Source of the DNA: VRUE01 sp963747765 | GTDB lineage: Bacteria > Actinomycetota > Thermoleophilia > Solirubrobacterales > 70-9 | Assembly (NCBI GenBank): GCA_963747765.1 | Contig: CAVVGH010000002.1 | Coordinates: forward strand, 87,195 to 151,194 | Direction: 5' to 3' | DNA: 64,000 nt | Part shown: positions 54,778 to 62,968 of the stretch, piece after piece | Position numbering within the stretch: the first letter of the stretch is position 1 | Layout: every line of letters starts with the position of its first letter | The notes under the pieces: generated by a model | The model's input: only the letters and a program-made list of their open reading frames with translations | Database searches by the model: none | What the model was told of the DNA's origin: nothing | Made by a program: the position numbers and the translations under genes

Positions 54778-55056
54778 ATGAGCCTTCTGGCCGACGCCGA
54801 GATCGACTCCCGGCTGGCCGAACACCCTGGATGGGAGCGGTCGGGCGATGCGATTGCCAAGACGTTCGGCTGCGGCGACTTCGTCGGGTCGGTGCGCTTC
54901 GTCGAGAGCCTCGTCAACCCGGCCGAGGCGATGAACCACCATCCCGACCTGCAGGTTTCCTGGGACAGGGTCACGGTTTCGATCTCGACCCATTCGCAGG
55001 GTGGCGTCACGGCAGCCGACTTCGAGCTCGCTGCGAAGATCGACGCCCTGGCCTGA
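54778..55056 (+). CDS. phhB: Pterin-4a-carbinolamine dehydratase
   Basis: 92 aa from the ATG at 54778 (GGAG 6 nt upstream). The diagnostic motif is NPAEAMNHHPDLQVSWDRVTVSISTHSQGGVTAADFELAAKIDAL, with the conserved His-His-Pro and THxxGGVTxxD. The enzyme dehydrates 4a-hydroxytetrahydropterin and is linked to phenylalanine hydroxylase and pterin recycling; the family is also a transcription cofactor (DCoH) in animals. No phenylalanine hydroxylase gene is seen nearby. It follows the ADH gene and precedes ArfB, 24 bp apart. Confidence 0.93.
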   Translation: MSLLADAEIDSRLAEHPGWERSGDAIAKTFGCGDFVGSVRFVESLVNPAEAMNHHPDLQVSWDRVTVSISTHSQGGVTAADFELAAKIDALA

Positions 55057-55080
55057 GCCGGTCGCCGCTACCGTTGATGG

Positions 55081-55494
55081 GTGGCGGAGAAGCTGACAGT
55101 TGACGAGAAGCTCGCGATCCCGCTCGCTGAGATTGAGCTGCGCGCCAGTCGCTCCTCGGGGCCAGGCGGGCAGCACGCGAACGTGACCGCGTCGCGCGTC
55201 GAAGCCGTCTTCGACGTGCGGGCGTCGAGCGCCCTCAGCGAGTCGCAGCGAGCGCGCCTGTTGCAGCGCGCCGGGCCGGTGGTCACCGCCGTCGCCCAGG
55301 AGGCGCGTGGCCAGGCGCGCAACCGGGAGCTGGCCCTGGGGCGGCTGGCGGAGAAGCTCGCCGCCGCTCTGCTGGTGCCGCGACGCCGCCGCCCAACCAA
55401 GCCAAGCCGCGCTGCTCGGGAACGACGCCTGGAGGAGAAGCGTCGCATGGCCGCGCGCAAGCGAGCCCGCCGCCCCCCAGGCGAGGACGACTGA
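55081..55494 (+). CDS. arfB: Ribosome rescue peptidyl-tRNA hydrolase (ArfB/YaeJ type)
   Basis: 137 aa from a GTG at 55081. RSSGPGGQHANVTASRVEAVFDV is the GGQ hydrolysis motif of the class-I release-factor-like ArfB proteins, near residues 25-47. The C-terminal third is very basic (RRRRPTKPSRAARERRLEEKRRMAARKRARR), the tail that enters the empty mRNA channel of stalled ribosomes. Size and layout match ArfB, which frees ribosomes on non-stop mRNAs. This is of note in a genome where stop regions are often duplicated. It probably shares an operon with phhB. Confidence 0.93.
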   Translation: MAEKLTVDEKLAIPLAEIELRASRSSGPGGQHANVTASRVEAVFDVRASSALSESQRARLLQRAGPVVTAVAQEARGQARNRELALGRLAEKLAAALLVPRRRRPTKPSRAARERRLEEKRRMAARKRARRPPGEDD

Positions 55495-55517
55495 AGCGCC
55501 GGGGACAGTGACGCACC

Positions 55518-56063
55518 ATGGCGGCTCGCCACGCCCGGCTACCCATCGGTATTAGGGTGCCCTTACTCACGCGGCCCGACACGTTCAAGTGGCTGCTCGC
55601 CGGCCGTCTCGGGACCAGCGACAGGATCTACGGCTACGTCGGTCCGCGCTCGATGGAGCTGGCGCAGACGTATCACCACCTGACCACCGGGCGGTACCTC
55701 GCCTACACCGGCCCGAAGGCGCTCTCGCGGGGACGGGCGATGTTGCTGCTCGCGCCGTTCGACAGGCAGCTTCGCAAGATTGCCCGGCGCTATGCGCGGG
55801 CCGTTGGACGCGATCCGGGCATCGCCTCCGACAAGCTGCGCTTCCAGTCGGTGATGGTCATCCAGCCGGCCGACGTCTATGAGGACGGCAGGCAGAACAT
55901 GTGCGACGGGTGCCCGGACATCACAGTATGGAACGGCCGTCTGATCTGGTCGTGCAGGCTCGAGGGGCCGGAGAAGTTCGGCGACTTCGTGCAGATGATC
56001 CCGAAGGGCAAGAAGGCGAAGGGACGAGGCGGGGGAGGGCGCAAGGGGTCCCGGACCGCATAA
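55518..56063 (+). CDS. Unrecognised protein, possibly a C-terminal fragment of a radical SAM enzyme
   Basis: 181 aa from the ATG at 55518. The middle part is basic and helical (LSRGRAMLLLAPFDRQLRKIARRYARAV), followed by VMVIQPADVYEDGRQNMCDGCPDITVWNGRLIWSCRLEGPEKFGDFVQMIP and a Lys/Gly-rich tail. The Cys pattern C-x2-C-x12-C resembles auxiliary-cluster segments at the end of some radical SAM proteins. No CxxxCxxC domain precedes it, so it may be a truncated gene or an independent Fe-S or zinc protein. The reading frame is intact. It is preceded by ArfB with a 23-bp gap. Confidence 0.6.
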   Translation: MAARHARLPIGIRVPLLTRPDTFKWLLAGRLGTSDRIYGYVGPRSMELAQTYHHLTTGRYLAYTGPKALSRGRAMLLLAPFDRQLRKIARRYARAVGRDPGIASDKLRFQSVMVIQPADVYEDGRQNMCDGCPDITVWNGRLIWSCRLEGPEKFGDFVQMIPKGKKAKGRGGGGRKGSRTA

Positions 56064-56064
56064 C

Positions 56065-56096
56065 CGCAATCGGCCGCCATTTGGCGACCGATTGCG
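56065..56096. terminator. Bidirectional terminator-like hairpin between convergent genes
   Basis: CGCAATCGG (56065-56073) pairs with CCGATTGCG (56088-56096), with an inner CGCC/GGCG. It sits directly after the stop at 56063 and before the convergent cupredoxin stop at 56126. Confidence 0.55.
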
Positions 56097-56125
56097 TCCT
56101 CATGTGTGTCCGTCGTGCCTGAGGA

Positions 56126-56635
56126 TCAGGCAACCGTGACGTGTCCTTTCATGAAGCCGTAGTGGGCCATCGCCCAGGGGTCGCAGGGAATGGCGCAGAG
56201 CCATTCGTAGCTGCCGGCCTTGTCGGGTGCCGTGAAGGTGAACGTGGTCTTGCTTGGCTTGTCCTCTGTTCCGGACGCGATCTTCGCGTTGGTGCCCAGT
56301 CCCGGCGAGGTGAAGCTGTGCGGCATGTCGTCGTAGTTGTAGACGGTGACCTGCACGGTGGCGCCGGCCTTGACTGAGAAATCAGCCGGCAGGAAGGCGT
56401 CGTGCCACTGCCCGTCAGAGCCCTTCTTGCCCTTCTCCTCGTCTGACTTGATGACGAGTTTCACGGTTTCGGGCGCGGGAGCCGATTCGGCGGTTGCCGC
56501 GGCCGCTTCGCCGCTGTCGTTGCTGCTGCTGCCGCAGGCACTCAGCCCGATCGCGATGATCGCGAAGACGCCGAGGCTAAGGAGCGCCAGCAACCGGGCG
56601 TTTCCAAAGCGGTTCTTGCTTAGTGGGTTGCTCAT
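56126..56635 (-). CDS. Cupredoxin-domain lipoprotein
   Basis: 169 aa from the ATG at 56635, preceded by GGAGGAAG at 6 nt. Lipoprotein signal ends IIAIGLSAC. The mature domain is a cupredoxin: VKAGATVQVTVYNYDDMPHSFTSPGL (first Cu-ligand His), then GSYEWLCAIPCDPWAMAHYGFMKGHVTVA, supplying Cys, His and Met ligands. This resembles sulfocyanin or the periplasmic domain of heme-copper oxidase-type proteins, with electron transfer or copper handling at the cell surface. The SD is strong. It is convergent with the unrecognised 55518 gene. Confidence 0.87.
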   Translation of the reverse strand: MSNPLSKNRFGNARLLALLSLGVFAIIAIGLSACGSSSNDSGEAAAATAESAPAPETVKLVIKSDEEKGKKGSDGQWHDAFLPADFSVKAGATVQVTVYNYDDMPHSFTSPGLGTNAKIASGTEDKPSKTTFTFTAPDKAGSYEWLCAIPCDPWAMAHYGFMKGHVTVA

Positions 56636-56768
56636 AGGGAACTTCCTCCAATCTTCATGAAATGACACCTGAAATTGTCTGCCTGCAGCCGGGTCTCCAC
56701 AACGCCAGGACCAGGGGTTTTCCGGTGTCCGAATGGACAGTCTTTGAGCCTCCCGCAGGGGAGAGGGC

Positions 56769-56790
56769 GTCCCCCCATATCTGGGGGGAC
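56769..56790 (-). terminator. Hairpin downstream of the response-regulator gene
   Basis: GTCCCCCC (56769-56776) pairs perfectly with GGGGGGAC (56783-56790) around ATATCT. It lies about 70 bp after the leftward regulator's stop (56858), a plausible end for the kinase/regulator transcript. There is no T-run. Confidence 0.5.
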
Positions 56791-56857
56791 GGGCCTGTGC
56801 CGATCGATAGAGGAGCGAGGGGACGAGCGGATGTCGATGGGCCGCCGGCCCCGGCAA

Positions 56858-57514
56858 TCAGGGCTCGGGCGAGGTGACCTCGACCAAGCCCGAGCGCAAC
56901 GCGTAGGCGACCGCCTCGGCGCGATTGCGCAGATGGAGCTTGGACAGGATGTTCTTCATGTGGAAGTTGACCGTGCTCTCGGCGATGAACAGCGCCTCAG
57001 CGATCTCCCGATTGGTCTTGCCCTCGGTGACCAGCTGCAGGACTTCCTGCTCGCGGTCGGTCAGCGTGTCGCGATCGCCCTCGGTGACGCCGCCGCGCGA
57101 GACGCGGGCGAACTCGTCCAGGATCTTGGTGGCCAGGCCCTGCGAGAGCGGCGCCTCGCCCTCGGCGATCCCGTCGAGGATGCGCTCGAACTCGTCGTTT
57201 GACATGTCCTTCAGCAGGTAGCCCTCCGCGCCGCTCTTGACCGCCTCGAAGAGGTCCGCGTCGTCCTGGGAGACGGTGACGATGACGATCTTCGTCTCCG
57301 GCATCTCCGCCTTGATCAGCCGCGTTGCCTCCAGGCCGCCGCAGCGCGGCATCGTGATGTCCATCAGCACCAGGTCCGGGTGCAGCTCACGGGTGCGTTC
57401 CAATGCCTCGATCCCGTTGCCCGCCTCACCCACGACCTCGTGCCCAGCGGCTTGCAACAGACTCGCAATGCCGGCCCTGAAGAGCGCATGGTCGTCGGCC
57501 AGCAGAACCCTCAC
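56858..57514 (-). CDS. NarL/LuxR-family response regulator
   Basis: 218 aa. The receiver domain has MRVLLADDHALFRAGI, the phospho-acceptor Asp in DLVLMDITMPRCGG (about residue 54), VIVTVSQDD and GYLLKDMSNDEF. The HTH at about 150-210 reads LTDREQEVLQLVTEGKTNREIAEALFIAESTVNFHMKNILSKL. Its ATG overlaps the kinase stop by 4 bp (ATGA), so the two are translated together. The cognate kinase is the gene at 57511-59010; expression may be altered by the transposase remnant upstream. Confidence 0.93.
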   Translation of the reverse strand: MRVLLADDHALFRAGIASLLQAAGHEVVGEAGNGIEALERTRELHPDLVLMDITMPRCGGLEATRLIKAEMPETKIVIVTVSQDDADLFEAVKSGAEGYLLKDMSNDEFERILDGIAEGEAPLSQGLATKILDEFARVSRGGVTEGDRDTLTDREQEVLQLVTEGKTNREIAEALFIAESTVNFHMKNILSKLHLRNRAEAVAYALRSGLVEVTSPEP

Positions 57515-59010
57515 CGCGCCACACCGTTCGACTGGGGGAGTGGGACGCGGACACGCACCTGGGTTCCCCGCTCCGGACTGGCCTGGATGTCGAAGTCGCC
57601 GCCGACCGCCTCGGCACGCTCTCGCATCGTCTGCAGCCCGAAGTGCGGCCAGCCCGTCCGCGCCCGCCTCTCCGGCATGAACCCGCGGCCGTCATCCTCG
57701 ACGGATACGACCAGCCCGGTGTCCTCGGTGGAGAACCTGACGGTGGCATTGTCCGCCTCGGCGTGCTTGCGAACGTTGTTGAGCGCCTCCTGCACGATCC
57801 ACATCAACTGGATCTCCGTGGCCGGCGACAGCCGCGGCAACTCCCCGTCTTCGATCACCTCCAGCGTCGCGGGAACACCCGGCATCTCGCGGTAGTTGCG
57901 GAGGTGCTTGCGGACCGCGTCGGAGAGGCGGTCGCTGCCCACCGGCGGCGTTCTGAGGTTGAAGATCCCTTCCCTGACGTCGGCGTAGACGCGCTTTGCG
58001 GCCTCCTCCATTGCCTCCAGCTGCACGACCGCCTCGTTGGTCCGGTTGGAGGCAACCAGCTTCCGCACCGCCAGGGTCTGCGTGTTGATGTAGCCGAGGA
58101 CCTGAGCGAGACCGTCGTGGAGCTCGTGCGCGATGCGCTCGCGCTCCTCCAGCACCGCCGCGTCGAGGACCCTTTCGTGCAGGCGGGAGCTCTCGATTGC
58201 CGCGGCGAGGCGCTCGGCGATGCCCTCGAGGAGTCCCAGTTCGGCTTCGTCCTGCATCGCCTCGGAATCGATCGCGGCCACGCAAAGCACGCCGTACGTT
58301 TCACCGCGGTGACGGATCGGAAGCGCGCAGAAGCTCTCGAACCCCTGGCGCTGGACTGCTGGTCGAACGAAGCGCGACTCGGCTGACAGGTCACGGACGA
58401 CGATTGGCAACCCCTTTTCGCCGACCAGGCCCGGTAGACCTTCGCCGAGCCGCAGGCGCACCTTTTCCCGGAAAGCCTCGGGTGCCGCGCCCCTGTGGTG
58501 CGCGAGCTCAAGGTCGCCCCCCTCGTTGAGCAGCCAGACCTCTGCCGCGTCGACAGACGTGATGTCGAGGATCGCGGCAAGGCTCTTGTCGAGCAACTCG
58601 TCGAGGTCGAGCGAAGAACCTGCCTCACGGCCGACTGCCACCAGGGCCGCGAGCATCGCGTTTCTTTCCAGGACGCGCCGCTCCAGCCGCTCGACGATCC
58701 CGAACACGACGAACGAGAACGCCGCAGTGAGGATCACCAGCAGAGCAAGCATGTAGAACAGCCGCGGGAAGTCGTGGTAGCTGTGCAGGGCGGTGTGCAG
58801 CAGGTAGTTGAGGCCGGCGATGAAGACGACCGGCAAGACGATCGCCAGCCACTTGAGCAGCCGGAATCCACTTGGCGACGTCTGCCCGCCGCCGCTGGTC
58901 TGGCCAAACCCGATGCGGTCGGCCTCGCGCGCCAGGGCGTCGATTCGGTCGGGCGACGGCGAGTCAGCCAGCTCGAGTCGAGGTCGATCCGTGCGGGTCA
59001 CCGAACTCAT
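57511..59010 (-). CDS. Membrane sensor histidine kinase with GAF domain (frame also open into upstream transposase)
   Basis: 499 aa from an ATG at 59010 (MSSVTRTDRPRLELADSPSP). Two membrane helices (KWLAIVLPVVFIAGLNYLL and LFYMLALLVILTAAFSFVVFGIV, about 75-130) are followed by a GAF domain (about 165-300; LDLDELLDKSLAAILDITSVDAAEVWLL). HisKA_3 contains HELHDGLAQVLGYI, and HATPase_c contains EALNNVRKHA, DDGRGF and HFGLQTMRERA. It is coupled to the NarL-type regulator by ATGA overlap. The frame is open upstream into the transposase with no stop, so an 848-aa fusion could be made from 60057; whether kinase expression depends on the element is unknown. The GAF ligand is unknown. Confidence 0.87.
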   Translation of the reverse strand: MSSVTRTDRPRLELADSPSPDRIDALAREADRIGFGQTSGGGQTSPSGFRLLKWLAIVLPVVFIAGLNYLLHTALHSYHDFPRLFYMLALLVILTAAFSFVVFGIVERLERRVLERNAMLAALVAVGREAGSSLDLDELLDKSLAAILDITSVDAAEVWLLNEGGDLELAHHRGAAPEAFREKVRLRLGEGLPGLVGEKGLPIVVRDLSAESRFVRPAVQRQGFESFCALPIRHRGETYGVLCVAAIDSEAMQDEAELGLLEGIAERLAAAIESSRLHERVLDAAVLEERERIAHELHDGLAQVLGYINTQTLAVRKLVASNRTNEAVVQLEAMEEAAKRVYADVREGIFNLRTPPVGSDRLSDAVRKHLRNYREMPGVPATLEVIEDGELPRLSPATEIQLMWIVQEALNNVRKHAEADNATVRFSTEDTGLVVSVEDDGRGFMPERRARTGWPHFGLQTMRERAEAVGGDFDIQASPERGTQVRVRVPLPQSNGVAR

Positions 59011-60057
59011 CTCAGACACCACATCTACCCCCCGAAAACGCAGAAGGCCGCGCTGACCCGGCTTGGTCGAGGCGGTGAGCTCGCAGAGCTGGACGACGTA
59101 GCCGAACTCGGTCGAGTTGCCCTGCTTGCCCTTTCGGATCGGCCGCGCGTCGGGGTCTGAGAGCGAGACGAGCCGGTCGGAGATCGGCTCGCCGGCGATG
59201 CGCTTGGCGATCTGCTCGCTGACCTTCTCGCAGCGCTCCGCCAGCTCGGTGAGCCGCCGCGCGGCGCTGAGCTTGGCCTGGGCGCCACGGCCGCGCGCCC
59301 GCCCCTTGACCGCAGCGGCCAGCCTGCGGGCTTCGCCGACCGAGCGGCGCAAAAGCTCGCCGCACTCCCCGGTCAGGCGCAGGACCTCGGCCTTGCGCTC
59401 GCCCGAGCGGCGGGCGAGGGTTCGCGACATCGCCCGCAGCCGCTTGCCCAGCGCGCGGGAGCGGTCGCGCACCGCCTTGGTCTCCTTGCCGGCCAGCGAG
59501 AGCATCTTGCGCGCCTCGCGTGCCAGCGCCTTGACCCCGTCGGCGGCCAGGCCGGAGTCGGTCGGGTAGCGCACGTCGGCCTCGACCACGGTGGAGTCGA
59601 TTCGTGCCGCCCGCGCGCGGAAGCGCCGCTCCCTTTGCGCCTTTGCGATCAGCGCCCGGGTCAGCTCCGCGACTGTCTCCGCCCCCAGGCGCCGGGTCAG
59701 CTTGCGGACCGTCGACTCGCAGGGCACCCGCTCGTGCAGGGGGATCAGGCAGAAGCGGCGCAGGTGGATCGAGTCGGAGACCTCCTTGACCAGAGTCTCG
59801 TAGCCCCAGCCGGTGCGCTGCTTGAGCACCATCAGGCGCACGTAGGTCTCCATCGCGATCGTCGGCCGTCCTTCGCTCAGCATGGCCCGCCCGGTCTCGC
59901 TCGCTTCCTCCTCCCAATGCGTCGCGATCGGCCGCAGCAGCTCGGGATCGCCGAGCAGCGCGTCGATCTTCCCCAGGTCCTCCGGCAACTCTTTGGCCTC
60001 GATCGGCAGCACCTCGTCCCACAGCGTCTCGGCCTGCGGCGCTCGCAGGGTCAGCAT
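59011..60057 (-). pseudogene. Truncated DDE-type transposase (IS1182/ISNCY-like) joined in frame to the kinase
   Basis: About 349 codons from the ATG at 60057 (MLTLRAPQAETLWDEV). Recognisable transposase parts: IAMETYVRLMVLKQRTGWGYETLVKEVSDSIHLRRFCLIPLHERVP, AARIDSTVVEADVRYPTDSGLAADGVKALARE (first catalytic Asp region), a long helical insert, and RPIRKGKQGNSTEFGYVVQLCELTASTKPGQ. The frame then runs straight into the histidine kinase. The later catalytic residues, normally in the C-terminal third, are missing. It is therefore an internally deleted or truncated element. The family assignment is from memory of the N-terminal motifs. Confidence 0.75.
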
Positions 60058-60157
60058 AGATACCTCCTCGATCTTGAAACATGCCCATTACCAGGGCATT
60101 CTCGAGATCAGGCCGGACGGATCAGGCTTGGGAGCGGCTACTTTTTCCGGGGCAAGT
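59028..60157. mobile_element. Insertion-sequence remnant upstream of the kinase
   Basis: Limits are inferred. The left edge begins near CCCCCCGAAAACGCAG and the right edge reads outward as CCCCGGAAAAAGTAG, an imperfect terminal inverted repeat. ATCTA stands beside both (59023-59027 and 60158-60162), a possible target duplication, although 5 bp do not align. The transposase inside is incomplete, so the element is probably dead. Confidence 0.45.
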
Positions 60158-60218
60158 ATCTAGTATCGCGCCTCGCCACGCCCGGTCTTTGCCGTGGGGA
60201 CTGGACGGCTGAGTCGAT

Positions 60219-60252
60219 GATGGGCGCGGCTGGGCTCGAACCAGCGACCTCT
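60219..60252 (-). other. 3' tRNA fragment, candidate attachment-site remnant
   Basis: On the minus strand the sequence ends in a complete T arm (GCTGG TTCGAGC CCAGC) and a 3' acceptor strand (CGCGCCCA), preceded by a short AGAGGTC typical of the variable loop. Further 5' (to the right) no anticodon or D arm can be built. This is the 3' third of a tRNA gene, as left by integrases that target tRNA 3' ends. The open plus-strand frame starting MMGAAGLEPATSS here is the well-known antisense artefact of tRNA T arms. Confidence 0.65.
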
Positions 60253-60313
60253 TCGCGGCCACCTGACGCGGGGTTCGTGGTGGAGGCCGCAGCACTTCTT
60301 GATGGCCACGAGT

Positions 60314-60796
60314 CTAGATCCGATCGGAGTTCTCTACTCGCTGGGCCAGGCTTTGAAGGCAAGGAACAATTTGGCGCCGGATTGCATCTCCTAGTTCGGA
60401 GATTGCAATCGCCTGGGCAGCCGAACCACAATGAATCTCCTTTGCGCCTTTCCACAAAATGAGCCAGTCCCCGTCGATACAAAGGACATATGCGGCCCCG
60501 AATCGCGCCGTTTCGTCATTGAAGAGCTGAAGTCCGGCTATACAAACCAGTTGAAGTGATCTTGGGCCGGGAATCCCCAGCATTGCGGACCATTCGTTGC
60601 GATGCATCTCTCTCCGTCTCACCATCGGCGGAGAAAAGAAGGGAGTCGGAATATCGCTACGGGTGCCCCATCCAGCGTTCCCCCCCTCGATCTCTTGGAA
60701 TCGCTCCATAACCTCGCGCAGGGCCCCCTCTCGCAGCTCCTCGAACCCGGCGTTTGCGGCACGGTTCAGATGGCCCTGGCGCTCTTCTGCCCGCAA
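60314..60796 (-). CDS. Hypothetical protein (accessory region)
   Basis: 160 aa from an ATG at 60796, not recognised. The N-terminal half is Glu/Arg-rich and helical (GHLNRAANAGFEELREGALREVMERFQEIEGG). The middle has PMVRRREMHRNEWSAMLGIPGPRSLQLVCIAGLQLF, and a later beta-like segment is RFGAAYVLCIDGDWLILWKG. Base composition is less GC-rich than the chromosomal genes to the left. It lies just right of the tRNA fragment and just left of the IS5-family element, so it probably belongs to the integrated island. No Shine-Dalgarno stands out. Confidence 0.5.
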   Translation of the reverse strand: MRAEERQGHLNRAANAGFEELREGALREVMERFQEIEGGNAGWGTRSDIPTPFFSPPMVRRREMHRNEWSAMLGIPGPRSLQLVCIAGLQLFNDETARFGAAYVLCIDGDWLILWKGAKEIHCGSAAQAIAISELGDAIRRQIVPCLQSLAQRVENSDRI

Positions 60797-60832
60797 CGCC
60801 GGCTGAACGGCCGCGCCTAGCCTCGTCGTTAG

Positions 60833-61783
60833 AAACTATCCACAAACCCCCTTGCCCCACCCGAGCCGGTGTAGCCGCCGCGACCACAACAGCGCGCAGG
60901 CGAGCTGGATCAGGCCGAGGTAGTTCTCGGCCTTCTTGTCGTAGCGGATCAGCAGCGCCCGGCACTTCTGCAACCAGGCGATCGTCCGCTCGACCACCCA
61001 ACGGCGGGCCGGGCGCCGCTTCAGCCCGAGCTCGTCGAGCTTCTCCTCGCCGATCCGACGGATGTGGGAGACGTAGCCCGCCTCCCCGCAGACGCGATCG
61101 CCGGTCTTGTTGTCGTAGGCCTTGTCGAGGCAGAGATGCTGGACGACCTCCTTGGGGTCGGGGCGCTCGATCACGACCGCTTCGATTGTCTCCTCGAGCA
61201 GCTTGTGGTCGTTGACGTTGGCGCCAGCGACCACCAACCCCAGCGGTCCGCCCTCCTGCTCGACCAGCAGGTGCTTCTTGGTCCCCATCTTGGCTCTGTC
61301 GGTGGGATTGGGGCCTCGCTTGTCGCCCTCGAAGCGCGACTTGCCCATCACCCCGTCGGCGGCCTGCCACTCCCAGGAGACCCCACCGAGCTGCTCGCAC
61401 TCGGAGACCAGGCAGGCCCAGATCTCCTCAAGGACGCCGTCACGGACGAAGGCCTGAAACCACTTGTGGACGGTCGAGTCGGGCCCGTAGCGCTCGGGCA
61501 TTTGGTTCCACTGGCAGCCGGTGCGCATGCGGAAGACGATCCCGTCGAGCATCAGCCGCAGGTCGGCGCGAGGCCGGCCGGTGGCGGCCGGGGGGTAGCG
61601 GTGCTCAAGGATCGGCTCGACCCGTCCCCAGAGCTCGTCCGGCAGGGACCAGATCGTGGGCAGGGGCTCAGCGGTAGTCTCGGCAGCTGGCAAGGCACTC
61701 TCCTTTCGCGAGGGTTGTGCCTTGCCTTTTCAGGCCAGCTCTACATAACTCCTGCCGTGGTCAGCGAGTTTGTGGATAGTTTC
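60833..61783. mobile_element. Intact IS5-family insertion sequence, 951 bp
   Basis: Perfect 16-bp terminal inverted repeats GAAACTATCCACAAAC at 60833-60848 and (reverse complement) 61768-61783. TTA flanks both ends (60830-60832 and 61784-61786), consistent with a TTA or YTAR target duplication typical of the family. One transposase gene fills it on the minus strand. Confidence 0.92.
60836..61693 (-). CDS. IS5-family DDE transposase
   Basis: 285 aa. N-terminal DUF4096-type part: WSLPDELWGRVEPILEHRYPPAATGRPRADLRLMLDGIVFRMRTGCQWNQMPERYGPDSTVHKWFQAFVRDG. The DDE core has WQAADGVMGKSRFEGDKRGPNPTDRAKMGTKKHLLVEQEGGPLGLVVAGANVNDHKLLE (first D), HLCLDKAYDN (second D) and RRWVVERTIAWLQKCRALLIRYDKKAENYLGLIQLACALLW (E and the YREK-like motif). 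The length is complete for the family and no disruption is seen. The gene lies in a single frame between the terminal repeats, so the element could still be active. Confidence 0.95.
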   Translation of the reverse strand: MPAAETTAEPLPTIWSLPDELWGRVEPILEHRYPPAATGRPRADLRLMLDGIVFRMRTGCQWNQMPERYGPDSTVHKWFQAFVRDGVLEEIWACLVSECEQLGGVSWEWQAADGVMGKSRFEGDKRGPNPTDRAKMGTKKHLLVEQEGGPLGLVVAGANVNDHKLLEETIEAVVIERPDPKEVVQHLCLDKAYDNKTGDRVCGEAGYVSHIRRIGEEKLDELGLKRRPARRWVVERTIAWLQKCRALLIRYDKKAENYLGLIQLACALLWSRRLHRLGWGKGVCG

Positions 61784-61792
61784 TTAGTTCCT

Positions 61793-62623
61793 TTACATCG
61801 GGCAGAGCTGATCGTTTTGACTTGCCAATGCCAAGCCACGAGCGCAACTCACCTGCAAATTCACTAAGGACGACTCGATCGGCAGGCATCGTGCGTGTTG
61901 CTCGTTCCAGTAGAAGGTCGAGAGGTGGGGCAAGTGTTCCCCGGTGAGGTTGCTGGCAAGGCTGTAAGCAGCATCATCAACGCGATGAGTCCCTGGCAGT
62001 GGGAGTTCGCGATCGACGGCAAGAACCCAAAAAGTCTTCGCGAGGGCGTACACGTTGGCGGGCTCGGCTGCGGCCTCATCGGCGGCGTCTCGCATCTCCG
62101 GAGCCATGAAGTCAATAGGGCCTAGTCTTCGACCGGAGCGAGTCATCGGATCCTTATCCGGGTAGGTGATCAGGCCAAAATCACCCACAAGAAATCGCCC
62201 TTCTAGCTCATAGAGATTCTCCGGCTTTATGTCCCGATGGCCGATTCCGTCAGCTGCCAGGGCGGCTAGCGTTTCAGCGATTTCAGCGATTGCCCGCACA
62301 ACTGCGCTCACTGGCGGCGAATCTCCGAGTGATGTCCTGAGCGCCTTGGCAACCGGCATGACCAGCCACGGTGGGTCGCTATCGGCATTCGAAAGATGGG
62401 CATCTAGGATCGGCAGGACGCCGGGATGAGGATCTGGACGTTGAAGAAATTTGATCTCGTCCTTGAATCGAGCCAGGCGGTCACGACTCTGGCGGTCTGA
62501 TCGGAGCACCTTGATGGCGGCAGTCCGTCCCTCGCCGTTCTCGACGTTCCAGACCTCGGCGTTACCCCCGCGTCCGAGGCGGCTGGTGAGCTTCCAGGGA
62601 CCAAGGTTGTCGCCCGCTTTCAT
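61793..62623 (-). CDS. Ser/Thr protein kinase-like protein (accessory region)
   Basis: 276 aa from an ATG at 62623 (MKAGDNLGPWKLTSRLGRGG). Kinase motifs: glycine loop LGRGGNAEVW, catalytic Lys in TAAIKVLRS, HRDIKPEN (catalytic loop), GDFGL (metal-binding Asp) and an APE-like MAPEM. The C-lobe is short; the last 80 residues (VLAVDRELPLPGTHRVDD...) carry no known sensor or membrane segment. The kinase is thus soluble and small, unlike typical PknB proteins. The stop lies 9 bp from the IS5 element's right end. Its position beside a DUF3800 gene in an island suggests a mobile-element or defence role (inference). Confidence 0.85.
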   Translation of the reverse strand: MKAGDNLGPWKLTSRLGRGGNAEVWNVENGEGRTAAIKVLRSDRQSRDRLARFKDEIKFLQRPDPHPGVLPILDAHLSNADSDPPWLVMPVAKALRTSLGDSPPVSAVVRAIAEIAETLAALAADGIGHRDIKPENLYELEGRFLVGDFGLITYPDKDPMTRSGRRLGPIDFMAPEMRDAADEAAAEPANVYALAKTFWVLAVDRELPLPGTHRVDDAAYSLASNLTGEHLPHLSTFYWNEQHARCLPIESSLVNLQVSCARGLALASQNDQLCPM

Positions 62624-62968
62624 GCGATGACATTGTGCAGTCTCTGAGCCACCGTGTATTGGAAGCAAGTCTTCAAGCGAAGGCTTCGCCCCGGCGCGGA
62701 GGTGGGCGAGGGTCTCAACGCAGCCGGAGGGCCGATTTGGCGGGCCAAATGGCATCGGGGGCGTCTGATTGCATTCTCTAAATGCGCGTAGAGTTGTCCG
62801 GCACACGTTCTTGCTCGATGAACTGCCCATTGACTACTGGCCTGATTTCGGTAGCCTGGAGACATACAAATCGTGCGGGCCGCAAGGCCAGCACTTGGGC
62901 GGCCCGTAGCTGGTCGCCCGTCCTCCAAGGCCGCCATAGAGCGGCCTTGGCTATTTCAGGGGCCTGAA
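62624..62968. other. Divergent intergenic region with hairpin before the DUF3800 gene
   Basis: No gene could be supported. CCAAGGCCGC (62925-62934) pairs perfectly with GCGGCCTTGG (62941-62950) around CATAGA, ending 18 nt before the ATG at 62969. It could limit ribosome access or end an upstream transcript. A weak promoter-like pair TTGACT (62830) and TAGCCT (62852), 16 bp apart, points right. Confidence 0.45.

Noticed and set aside
59028..60157. A complete, active insertion sequence
   Set aside because: The transposase lacks its C-terminal catalytic part, and the proposed terminal repeats and target duplication do not align cleanly.
60217..60302. A plus-strand coding start reading MMGAAGLEPATSSRPP
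   Set aside because: The GLEPAT string is the usual translation artefact opposite a tRNA T arm. The minus-strand sequence is a tRNA 3' end.
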